Shown here: positions 1-6,885 of the stretch, piece by piece
How positions within the stretch are numbered: the stretch's first letter is position 1
Layout of the letters: every line of letters starts with the position of its first letter
NCBI GenBank assembly: GCA_047618295.1
Contig: JBLHKL010000091.1
Location: forward strand, 1-8,872
Direction of reading: 5' to 3'
Origin: UBA7359 sp047618295
GTDB taxonomy: Bacteria > Pseudomonadota > Gammaproteobacteria > Eutrophobiales > Eutrophobiaceae
DNA: 8,872 nt
The notes under the pieces: model-generated
What the model was told of the DNA's origin: nothing
Databases searched by the model: none
The model's input: only the letters and a program-made list of their open reading frames with translations
Position numbers and translations under genes: made by a program

Positions 1-1202
1 TGCCATTGAAATCGGCTTCTGGTCACTGGATAAGGTATAGGTGGAATAGGCGCATTCGAACGCCAAACACTCTTTAAAACACGGGCCTCACCTATTTGTG
101 CAAGATGCATTTGCTGCCATGCATGCTGGGTTTCGCCCTCGATATACACCATCCCACTAGGGCCATGTACTGATTTCTCACTAGCAAACGCTCGAACACG
201 ATCAACTCGACTACTACCCGCTTCCAATACTGATTTTGCCCACAGATGCACTCCCAAATAGACAGATGCTATAATTTGATCAGGAGAAGTATCTTTACCA
301 AACTTTTGCTGATAACTTTTAATGAAATCTCTATTTTTTGGGTTGGTTAAGCCTTGAAGATAGCTCAAGACAACAAAATCACCATTCATATCTATATCCT
401 TAAAATCAGCAACTTCGGTTTCAGATATCGAAAACGAAAACGTTGGTATATCTCTTGAACGGATGCCTGAACTTCTAAGTGATTTAAAAAAATGTAGATT
501 ACTTACACCATCAATTGTATTAAAAATAGCATCAGGCTTAAGTCGTTTTATTTCTTCTACTACTGTTGAAAAATCATCACCCCCTAATTTGATATAACGC
601 TCTGCTACTACTTCACCCCGCATCTGCACAATTTTATCCTTAATGAATTGATTAGCCGCACGTGGATAAACATAATCAGATCCCAATAAATACACCTTTT
701 TCCCAAACTTACTAAACGACCATTCTAGTGCCGGGATCATTTGCTGATTAGGTACTGAACCAAGATAAATAATGTTTTTTGAATTCTCCAAACCTTCATA
801 CTGCGCTGGGTAATAAAGTAAGTGATTATACTTCTCAAAAACAGGAAGCACTGACTTACGACAACTTGATGTCCAACAACCGAAAACAGCCTCGACCTTA
901 TCAATTAATATTAAATGTTCAGCAGCCTTTGCGAAACTCTTTGGATCAGAAGCACCATCTAGTATAACTAACTCCACTTTCCTTCCAAGTAAGCCTCCAT
1001 TATTGTTTATCTCTTCCACAGCCAGTTCTGTCGCATTAACTAATACTCTTTCACGACTCGCCATATCGCCTGTTAGTGAGGTCATCACTCCGATTTTAAT
1101 TGCATCTTTTGATTCAAAATTATTAAATAAAGTAACTCCTGAAACAACCAATGACATAGCGATAGAGCCATGCAAGATATACTTACCTACTGTTATATTC
1201 AT
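1..1202 (-). CDS. UrtA/FmdD-like periplasmic amide/urea-type solute-binding protein, C-terminus cut by window edge
   Basis: Reading from the ATG at 1202 to base 3 gives 400 codons with no stop, so the gene runs off the left edge. By analogy with UrtA, only a short tail is missing, since the visible end reads PYPVTRSRFQW, like the conserved PYPPYRSR-W end of that family. The protein is a type I periplasmic binding protein (Peripla_BP_5 group). It has IKIGVMTSLTGDMA at about 35-48, AVEEINNNGGLLGRKVE at 61-77, the family-specific GCWTSSCRK at 108-116, YYPAQYEGLE at 130-139, PNQQMIPAL at 151-159 and a DAIFNT segment near 224-229. UrtA binds urea and AmiC binds short amides; the exact ligand here is inferred. 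The N-terminus has one hydrophobic stretch (about 8-26) without an obvious lipobox or Ala-X-Ala site, so it may stay membrane-tethered. It follows the channel gene after 13 bases with its own ribosome-binding site, implying co-transcription. No permease is visible, but sequence beyond base 1 is unseen. Family assignment is secure; role as channel partner is inference. Confidence 0.9.
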   Translation of the reverse strand, partial: MNITVGKYILHGSIAMSLVVSGVTLFNNFESKDAIKIGVMTSLTGDMASRERVLVNATELAVEEINNNGGLLGRKVELVILDGASDPKSFAKAAEHLILIDKVEAVFGCWTSSCRKSVLPVFEKYNHLLYYPAQYEGLENSKNIIYLGSVPNQQMIPALEWSFSKFGKKVYLLGSDYVYPRAANQFIKDKIVQMRGEVVAERYIKLGGDDFSTVVEEIKRLKPDAIFNTIDGVSNLHFFKSLRSSGIRSRDIPTFSFSISETEVADFKDIDMNGDFVVLSYLQGLTNPKNRDFIKSYQQKFGKDTSPDQIIASVYLGVHLWAKSVLEAGSSRVDRVRAFASEKSVHGPSGMVYIEGETQHAWQQMHLAQIGEARVLKSVWRSNAPIPPIPYPVTRSRFQW

Positions 1203-1209
1203 AAAGACA

Positions 1210-1216
1210 CCCTCTC
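1210..1216 (-). promoter_or_regulatory. Ribosome-binding site of the solute-binding protein
   Basis: On the minus strand GAGAGGG ends 7 bases before the ATG at 1202 and its first G is the last base of the channel gene's TAG stop. This fixes the start of the binding protein and indicates translation from the same message as the channel. Confidence 0.7.
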
Positions 1217-3366
1217 TAAAAGAAGACCCAAAAGGTCACAGTGAAAAAGGTTAAAGACAATATTGGCCAGTAAAAGTTTTTACTAAAAAAGTTTTCATCT
1301 CGATCTATACTTTCATTTTTTTTAGCGATGTAAATTGAACTAACAGCAACGTAAACCAACATCACATAAATCACGAAATACAGATACTCAAAGTACATTA
1401 TTTTTGGAGAACTCAATGCTTGACGCAGATCAGTGTGACTCAATCCAATAACAAAAAACAATGCAGAAAGTCCGACCACAACATTATTGGCAGTAAAACC
1501 CAACCAAGGTGCCGATTTGCCTTTCTTCGTACATATCAACACAATTAAAAACATTAAAATAAGAATCACTGCCACTGGAATAATTCTCGAAACAAAAGGG
1601 TTCAAAAACTCTCTTTTAAGGTTTACAGTAAAAAATAATTCTGGCTTATATTGAATGTCTCTAATAGATTGTACGCCAAAATTTGTATTGAAAATTTGAT
1701 CACTAATACTGAACCAACTTTCCTGAATCTTCCAACCTGGCAGAACCAATCCGTGCTGTATGCCAGGTACTGACTTAGGATTTAACTGCGTATAAGATGA
1801 TAGGTCAGCAACCAAAATGATATTTTTTCGATAATCCTCGTGCCACATACGTATCCATACTTGTTGCAAATCTAAAGGATAAAGCGAATAGTCGAAATTC
1901 TGCCGCATTACCGCACTGACATACCAACCAATTAATTCTCCACAATCACGCATGGAGACTTGTTGCTCTTGACAATCTGGATCATCTGGATCATCAATAT
2001 CTCTATACACTTCTTCAATTGTAGGCGTATAAGCTTCTGGCAATACAAAACCACGCGCCAAGCCTTTATGTTCTCTTTTATTATATTTCTGCCAAATGTA
2101 TCCCGTTATTTTTACATCGTTTGAGTCCTCGAACTCAAGCGATTGCAAATAGACCCCCGTTCTAACGAACTTTGGTGGTACTAATTGTCTTTCTTCAGAA
2201 TTAATTTTTTCGCCATTGATAAAGCGATCTAATACAATATTGCTGGTCAAATGAAGTCCATCTCTATCTGTCTTTATGGGATAGGTTCCAGCTGTTTGCC
2301 ACAAGGCAACAACAGCAACAAAAACTATTGAAGATACTGCTATAGATATCAGTAACAAATATTGATGTGGCGCTTTAGACCATTGCAATACACAACATAC
2401 CGCGAACAAAATAATTGATATTAAAAGTAGAAATATGACAATAAACCATTGTTGACGCATATCATTTTCAACCAATATGCGTGTTTTATCAATCACCACA
2501 ATCAAAGACCAATCTGGCCCGATTACGGGCGCATAGATCAGCCATGTTTTAATTTTAGTTGCTGGATCGGTATGCTCAGAATAGCCTGACTCCCCTGCGA
2601 CCGCGCGCACGGCCATTGAATTAAGCTCCGCATCTTCATTCTGCCATGCTTGCTCAAAAATAGTCTTTCCTGATAGTACATGACTTTCAGTTGGATGGAC
2701 TACAAGGCGCCCTTGTTTAGAAATAACTTTATAATAAGAAACTAAGTCATGATCTAGTTGTAGTAATTGCCTAATTTTCTCAATAGACAAAGAACCAAAT
2801 ACAACCCCATCAGGGTTATCTGTTAAGCGATTTGCGCCTGGCAACCAAAAGGGTTCTGCAAATTCTGATATTAGTGTTTTACTTGTTTGTCCATAATAAG
2901 GTTCATTCCAAAATTTTCCATATAGCAATGGTTTGCGATACCAAGTATGGTCAAATTGTGTGTAGTCGTATTCAAGCGGCACTTGCTTAATAACTTCGTC
3001 ATCACCCAAAACAACATAGTGTGAATGAAGACGTCGCGACGGACTTACACGAAATGGTTCAAACGCAATGCCAAGACCAAACATCCATTTATTAGAACCT
3101 AGGTCATTTTGCAATCGAGCGTTCAAATCACCAACACTCAATCGGCCATCATGAATATCTTCGGCAATACGTGACACAATTGGCTCAATCGCAACAAACT
3201 TTCTAGATAAGACTTGGGCCTGCTCATTAGTAAGCAATTGCATTGCCTCTAATGCTTCAGTCTCTTGCTGGCGTTTTTCATTTAATACTTTATAAAGACC
3301 ATCGAAACTAACAGTAATAGAGACAAGAAAAGATACTAAACATAGTTGTTTTAAACGAACGTTCAT
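1216..3366 (-). CDS. Double-Cache sensor fused to a pentameric ligand-gated ion channel (Cys-loop/Pro-loop superfamily)
   Basis: Counting from the ATG at 3366, this is a 716-residue membrane protein. Segments are: helix at 5-21; periplasmic double-Cache-type region at about 22-301, with HTWYRKP at 140-146 and PDGVVFG at 185-191; helix 307-329; helix 335-356; a second extracellular domain at 358-592; and four helices, M1 593-612, M2 625-642, M3 657-680 and M4 698-716. The second half is a pentameric ligand-gated channel. It carries TGVYLQSLEF and GYIWQKY in the first beta strands, the Pro-loop YPLDLQ at 496-501 (P497, D499, Q501), the junction LKREFLNPFVSRIIP leading to the M1 proline at 597, and an M2 beginning TANNVVVGLS. 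The topology works: N-terminus inside, both sensor domains outside, C-terminus outside. There is no HAMP, kinase, GGDEF or methyl-accepting region. A TTG at 3378 would add four residues, with an in-frame stop just upstream; neither start has a convincing Shine-Dalgarno, so ATG is preferred. Ligand and conductance are unknown. Confidence 0.88.
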   Translation of the reverse strand: MNVRLKQLCLVSFLVSITVSFDGLYKVLNEKRQQETEALEAMQLLTNEQAQVLSRKFVAIEPIVSRIAEDIHDGRLSVGDLNARLQNDLGSNKWMFGLGIAFEPFRVSPSRRLHSHYVVLGDDEVIKQVPLEYDYTQFDHTWYRKPLLYGKFWNEPYYGQTSKTLISEFAEPFWLPGANRLTDNPDGVVFGSLSIEKIRQLLQLDHDLVSYYKVISKQGRLVVHPTESHVLSGKTIFEQAWQNEDAELNSMAVRAVAGESGYSEHTDPATKIKTWLIYAPVIGPDWSLIVVIDKTRILVENDMRQQWFIVIFLLLISIILFAVCCVLQWSKAPHQYLLLISIAVSSIVFVAVVALWQTAGTYPIKTDRDGLHLTSNIVLDRFINGEKINSEERQLVPPKFVRTGVYLQSLEFEDSNDVKITGYIWQKYNKREHKGLARGFVLPEAYTPTIEEVYRDIDDPDDPDCQEQQVSMRDCGELIGWYVSAVMRQNFDYSLYPLDLQQVWIRMWHEDYRKNIILVADLSSYTQLNPKSVPGIQHGLVLPGWKIQESWFSISDQIFNTNFGVQSIRDIQYKPELFFTVNLKREFLNPFVSRIIPVAVILILMFLIVLICTKKGKSAPWLGFTANNVVVGLSALFFVIGLSHTDLRQALSSPKIMYFEYLYFVIYVMLVYVAVSSIYIAKKNESIDRDENFFSKNFYWPILSLTFFTVTFWVFF

Positions 3367-3400
3367 AAGGTATGGCAAAAATTAATGTATAAAATATATC

Positions 3401-3697
3401 TCACCTGATATATCGATTATTCTGACGGTGCTCAGCTCCCTTTCGTTTACTCCACGCAACTGGGTATACAATTAACCGGGCTTCGCATAGAGAGGAGTAA
3501 AGGTCAGGGCTAGTTACTAAAGGAATCTTAATACATTCAGGACCATGATTTGGATCCATAGTTAATTCACCAACTTCATCATTGTTTAACATAATTTCCT
3601 CTACATTGACCTCGTGCAAATCTAACCACGGACAAAAAGTTTCATCCCTCGCTTGAGCCGGATTGAGAACCTTTAGACCAATTATCACCGACCCCAT
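3401..3697 (-). CDS. Small hypothetical protein, doubtful
   Basis: A 98-codon frame from ATG at 3697 to TGA at 3401-3403, ending 34 bases before the channel ATG and on the same strand. I do not recognise it. The first 80 residues are acidic and look protein-like (for example FCPWLDLHEVNVEEIML and CIKIPLVTSPDLYSSL), while the last 18 are strongly basic and polar. There is no signal peptide and no membrane helix. An in-frame stop lies a short way upstream, so it is not the tail of a longer intact gene from this frame. No ribosome-binding site is visible: the start is preceded by an AT-repeat palindrome. It could be a real first gene of the channel operon, a fragment of a decayed gene, or a chance frame in the leader. 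Confidence 0.38.
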   Translation of the reverse strand: MGSVIIGLKVLNPAQARDETFCPWLDLHEVNVEEIMLNNDEVGELTMDPNHGPECIKIPLVTSPDLYSSLCEARLIVYPVAWSKRKGAEHRQNNRYIR

Positions 3698-3699
3698 GC

Positions 3700-3711
3700 C
3701 ATATATATATG
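3700..3711. promoter_or_regulatory. 12-bp AT-repeat palindrome in the upstream region of the channel operon
   Basis: CATATATATATG is a perfect palindrome in the 202-bp gap (3698-3899) between the phospholipase stop and the small ORF start. It is a plausible easily melted promoter element for the downstream channel operon, but I see no convincing -35 partner. The rest of this gap shows no strong terminator for the phospholipase gene and no other gene. Confidence 0.2.
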
Positions 3712-3899
3712 TGCCCGCCTATTTACTGGAGCAGGCTCTTTCCACGGCCTTACGTATTGGATTATCTCTCTTATATATCCCTTAACATTGGTATTAAATC
3801 AGCACCTTAAAACGGGAGTAATATAATTTGAAATTGAGGAGTGTTAGATAACCGCTTGTCTTCACCGGTAAAACAGACTGCCAGCCTGAACATTGATAA

Positions 3900-6293
3900 T
3901 CAGCATAGAGTTTGCATAACTTTCTGTACTTCATGATTGTTTAATGCCGTGTTTGCAATGTGTTCACCCAGGCTACGGTAAACTTCAAACTGTGTTTCAT
4001 CAAACGACTGATCAGCGGTTGACTGGTGAGGGAAGCTTGGATTATCTCTTTTGTATGCCTTGATGTATTCGTTTTCATTGCCGGTCATGGATGATTTAAG
4101 GTAGAGCAGATGGCCAGTTTCAGGAGTACCGCTTTCATCTGCGCCATAATGAATAGTCGCCAGCTTCCAGTGAGTCTGACTTAAACCAGCGTTATCCTTT
4201 TGCATATCTTCAAGATTAATATCAATACGGATCCCCATGTCAATATTGGCAAATCGAATCAGTGTAATCAGACCACCAAATGTAGCATCAGGGTCGGCTT
4301 CTGCATCAACGGCAATAATTAGTTTACAGCGTCTTTTTAACAACTGATAAATTGCAAGATTTTCTATATGACCGCCATCGGAGAGGTTGACATGTGCGCA
4401 CTTATTATCCAGTTGACCTAAGGCTTCGCGAAATAGATAACGCGGCCCTACATTTGGCCATAATGCTTTTCTCAGCCGGCTTGCAGGAAGTATTTTTGCT
4501 GGATTTGGAATCCAGTAACCCAGTCGAATGTTTAACAGGGTCATGATAAAAACAAAATAGTTTTTTGTTTCTGTACCCATATTTGGTGAAGCAGCGCCGG
4601 CTGAAATAGCCATGGCGGCGCCCAGGTTAAGATTGCGATCAGCAGCCTCAATATCCGTGGTTAAACAATAACCTGTGTGATCACTGCCACAATAACGTTT
4701 GCTCAGGGTGAAAAAATCTGCTTTGCGTCCACGCAGGTCGGGGTCATTACTCTTTGGCAGATTAAGTGTTGTATTAATCAGATGGTAGGGGGCTATATGG
4801 CTGTGGGCATTTAGCTCAGAGAGTTTTTGATCATCATTAGTTTCGAGAAAACTTTCTTCTGACAATTCGTCTTTTTTTATTCTAAATAGAAAAGTACGGG
4901 AAAGTCGGTCACGATAAAAACCATGGGTTGAGGTGACATTCGCATCAAAGAATATAAAGTTGAGAATCAGGAAAAGTAGTCCCGCCGCATAAAACCCCCA
5001 TTCAGCATGTAAATTAAATAGGGATTTTTCTGGCAGGAATAAATAATCACCTGCGGACTGAATCGAAACTTTAAAGTTTGTGCCCATCGAGAGCTGCCAG
5101 GTTTTCTCAGCAGTTTTAGATCGATGGTTTTCACTGCTGATCTTATAGTATTCATCAGCCTTAGCGTATGGGATTTCTACGTTATTATGGCGTAATTTAG
5201 TGATGAGTAAATTCAGTTGATGATGTTCGTTTTTGTTTAGATTTTCTGTGTTTTTATCTGACAGTTGATTTAAAATTTCACTATAACTCGTAATTTTTTC
5301 TGTTTTTGTAGTTTCATCAATCGCATCAGTGAAGTAGGGAGACTCGACGAAAAAAACACACAGAAACAGATATGCAGTAAAAATAAATACAGGGCCGACG
5401 ATGGCGAAAATAGTATTAATGACAAAACGTTTTAGCACTGGAAATGTGCGTGCCATTCTGCTAAGTGTAAACAGAGCCCCTGTGATTCCGATGACGCTGC
5501 CTACATGGATCATGCCAGATGTGGCAGAGGTGCTTGAAAAATACCTGTTGATTTGTCCGTCCCAATTGTTATCGATACAATAACCAACGAGCCAGAGTAA
5601 GGGCACCAACAGCATGCCTACAATGGATAACACAAATAGTATAGCCAGCCCTTTTTCGTAAAAATTACGCATTTTCCAATTAAACGAACCAGCAAAAACA
5701 CGTATTACCGTCGGATAAAGCAGTGCCAGGCCAAGAAACGGCGCACAGATGATTAAGGGACTGACAATAGGTGCGCCTATCAAATGCCATGCTTCGGTTA
5801 ATAATTCAGTAAGAAAAACAGCGAGTATGAGTGCTGGAATAACTAACCAGAGATTAATAAGCATGCCACGTAATATAATCATCGGCACACGCATTCTGTC
5901 GACAGCAGTACCTCCAATAAGGTAATCGCAGCTGTTACGCAGGTGTTTTACAGTTGGGGTATCTACTGAGCCATCAACGTTAGTAAAGGATGACTCTGAT
6001 GCACCTGGGCGGTTCAGTGTGGAGCTTATAGAGGAGCCGATATATCCACCACCAGATACACTTGATAGATAATCTATTATATGAAACTGATTTTTAGAAA
6101 CCAGACCCTGAATGACACCCAGACTAACGGTTGCGGAACGAATGCCACCACCAGATAGAGCCAGACCTGTTAATCCCTTGTTAGCATCGGGCGGACCGTC
6201 TGCATTTGGACAGACTAGGTTACGCTCACGGCGACGTTTGATTATTTCTTCAAGCTCTGATGGAAAGACTTCTTCTGTAAATTGTGATTTCAT
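3900..6293 (-). CDS. Membrane-embedded patatin-like phospholipase family protein
   Basis: A 797-residue protein with ATG at 6293 and TGA at 3900-3902. The patatin nucleophile segment is at the N-terminus: the oxyanion glycine loop GLALSGGGIRSAT at 43-55 and the nucleophile elbow DYLSSVSGGGYIGS at 74-87, with S80 as predicted nucleophile. The elbow reads S-x-S-G-G rather than G-x-S-x-G; my recollection is that this form is common in large bacterial members. The catalytic Asp lies far away in LSDGGHIENLAIY (D639), followed by CKLIIAVDAEADP at 656-668. Between them are about six hydrophobic helices (roughly 143-165, 176-198, 214-240, 260-278, 290-316, 432-449) and a hydrophilic loop at 317-431. 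An even helix count puts S80 and D639 on the same, presumably cytoplasmic, side. The expected activity is acyl-ester hydrolysis of membrane lipids; substrate is not readable. A GAGA stretch lies just upstream of the ATG as a weak ribosome-binding site. Flanking genes give no functional hint. Confidence 0.9.
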   Translation of the reverse strand: MKSQFTEEVFPSELEEIIKRRRERNLVCPNADGPPDANKGLTGLALSGGGIRSATVSLGVIQGLVSKNQFHIIDYLSSVSGGGYIGSSISSTLNRPGASESSFTNVDGSVDTPTVKHLRNSCDYLIGGTAVDRMRVPMIILRGMLINLWLVIPALILAVFLTELLTEAWHLIGAPIVSPLIICAPFLGLALLYPTVIRVFAGSFNWKMRNFYEKGLAILFVLSIVGMLLVPLLWLVGYCIDNNWDGQINRYFSSTSATSGMIHVGSVIGITGALFTLSRMARTFPVLKRFVINTIFAIVGPVFIFTAYLFLCVFFVESPYFTDAIDETTKTEKITSYSEILNQLSDKNTENLNKNEHHQLNLLITKLRHNNVEIPYAKADEYYKISSENHRSKTAEKTWQLSMGTNFKVSIQSAGDYLFLPEKSLFNLHAEWGFYAAGLLFLILNFIFFDANVTSTHGFYRDRLSRTFLFRIKKDELSEESFLETNDDQKLSELNAHSHIAPYHLINTTLNLPKSNDPDLRGRKADFFTLSKRYCGSDHTGYCLTTDIEAADRNLNLGAAMAISAGAASPNMGTETKNYFVFIMTLLNIRLGYWIPNPAKILPASRLRKALWPNVGPRYLFREALGQLDNKCAHVNLSDGGHIENLAIYQLLKRRCKLIIAVDAEADPDATFGGLITLIRFANIDMGIRIDINLEDMQKDNAGLSQTHWKLATIHYGADESGTPETGHLLYLKSSMTGNENEYIKAYKRDNPSFPHQSTADQSFDETQFEVYRSLGEHIANTALNNHEVQKVMQTLC

Positions 6294-6328
6294 ATTATTT
6301 CTCTAAACTACCCAAAATAACTGCCACT

Positions 6329-6356
6329 GGTTTTTCATACTACAAAATGAAAAACC
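6329..6356 (-). promoter_or_regulatory. Leader hairpin upstream of the phospholipase gene
   Basis: A perfect 10-bp inverted repeat, GGTTTTTCAT (6329-6338) and ATGAAAAACC (6347-6356), with an 8-base loop, lying 35 bases before the phospholipase ATG. No U-run follows it on the minus strand, so it does not look like a terminator. It may be a leader structure or an operator; function is inferred only from position. Confidence 0.4.
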
Positions 6357-6560
6357 GGATCAATAACGTCAGTTTTCCCTAAATTTGTAGATCAGACCAA
6401 GAACAGGTGGTCATGCGTTCATATTAAAGTCAGGACACATCAGGATTAAATCGGGTATAACAGATTATTGTGAATAAATTATTGGTAAGGCTTTGCTTGC
6501 AAATTTATTGTTATTTAAAATCAGGTAAACCGTAAACTAACAGCCAGATTTATTTACACT

Positions 6561-6603
6561 GTTAAAAAAGCAATCAATAAATATCGCTGATCGCTTTTTT
6601 AAC
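6561..6603. terminator. Rho-independent, probably bidirectional terminator
   Basis: Perfect 11-bp inverted repeat GTTAAAAAAGC (6561-6571) and GCTTTTTTAAC (6593-6603); the inner bases AATCA/TGATC extend the stem with one mismatch. Oligo-A on one side and oligo-T on the other give a hairpin usable in both directions. It begins 14 bases after the stop codon of the decayed minus-strand gene, where a terminator is expected. Confidence 0.65.
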
Positions 6604-6617
6604 ATGTTTACTAATTA

Positions 6618-6885
6618 TTAAAGGGTTCTTAAATACTCCAGCAGATCACTGACCTTAGACGCTGAGATGCGTTTAACTATTTCATCACGATCTTTAACAG
6701 GATCCAAACGGCTAGTTTTCCGGCACAGGCAGCTGCCATAATGATGTCAGGTGTTAGCTCGGCATCGGGGTTAGTGTTAATTAACTTTCGTTGAATGTCG
6801 ATTTCACGTAATAGTCAAACTAGGACTTCACGTGTTATAGAAACATGTTCAAACTCTGAACGAATGTTAAAGCTTCAGCTATCCT
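6618..6885 (-). pseudogene. Decayed coding remnant of unknown family, C-terminal part
   Basis: On the minus strand, protein-like sequence runs through changing frames. About 6885-6860 reads IAEALTFVQS; a frame change then gives EFEHVSITREVLV, an in-frame TGA, and LLREIDIQRKLINTNPDAE followed by LTPDIIMAAACAG. Another shift near 6715 gives KTSRLDPVKDRDEIVKRIS and ASKVSDLLEYLRTL, ending at TAA 6618-6620. The pieces join into one continuous sensible C-terminus of roughly 90 residues, which fits a gene inactivated by at least two frameshifts and one stop. The family is not recognised. The ending -DLLEYLRTL resembles the C-termini of c-type cytochromes, including the -ALIEYLKIL end of the neighbouring cytochrome, but no heme motif is visible. 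A terminator follows directly. Confidence 0.5.

Larger units (their letters stand above)
6294..6617. other. Non-coding leader region of the phospholipase gene
   Basis: About 320 bases without a supportable gene on either strand, A+T-rich. It should hold the promoter of the phospholipase gene (minus strand), but I found no -35/-10 pair good enough to mark. It contains two inverted repeats, listed separately: one near the phospholipase start and one at the end of the decayed gene. Confidence 0.5.

Noticed and set aside
779..1254. Two plus-strand ORFs (779-967 and 1003-1254)
   Set aside because: They lie antisense inside the well-supported binding-protein gene and have no family features of their own.
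1216..3366. Interpretation as a chemoreceptor or sensor kinase because of the Cache domain
   Set aside because: No HAMP, methyl-accepting, kinase, GGDEF or EAL sequence is present; the C-terminal half has the Pro-loop and four-helix pattern of a channel and ends right after M4.
1216..3378. TTG at 3378 as start of the channel gene
   Set aside because: It adds only four residues (M-P-Y-L) before an ATG at 3366. An in-frame stop lies two codons upstream of the TTG, and it has no better ribosome-binding site. It remains possible.
4967..6306. Short ORFs at 4967-5155, 5401-5583 and 6112-6306
   Set aside because: They overlap the phospholipase gene in other frames and show no independent coding evidence.
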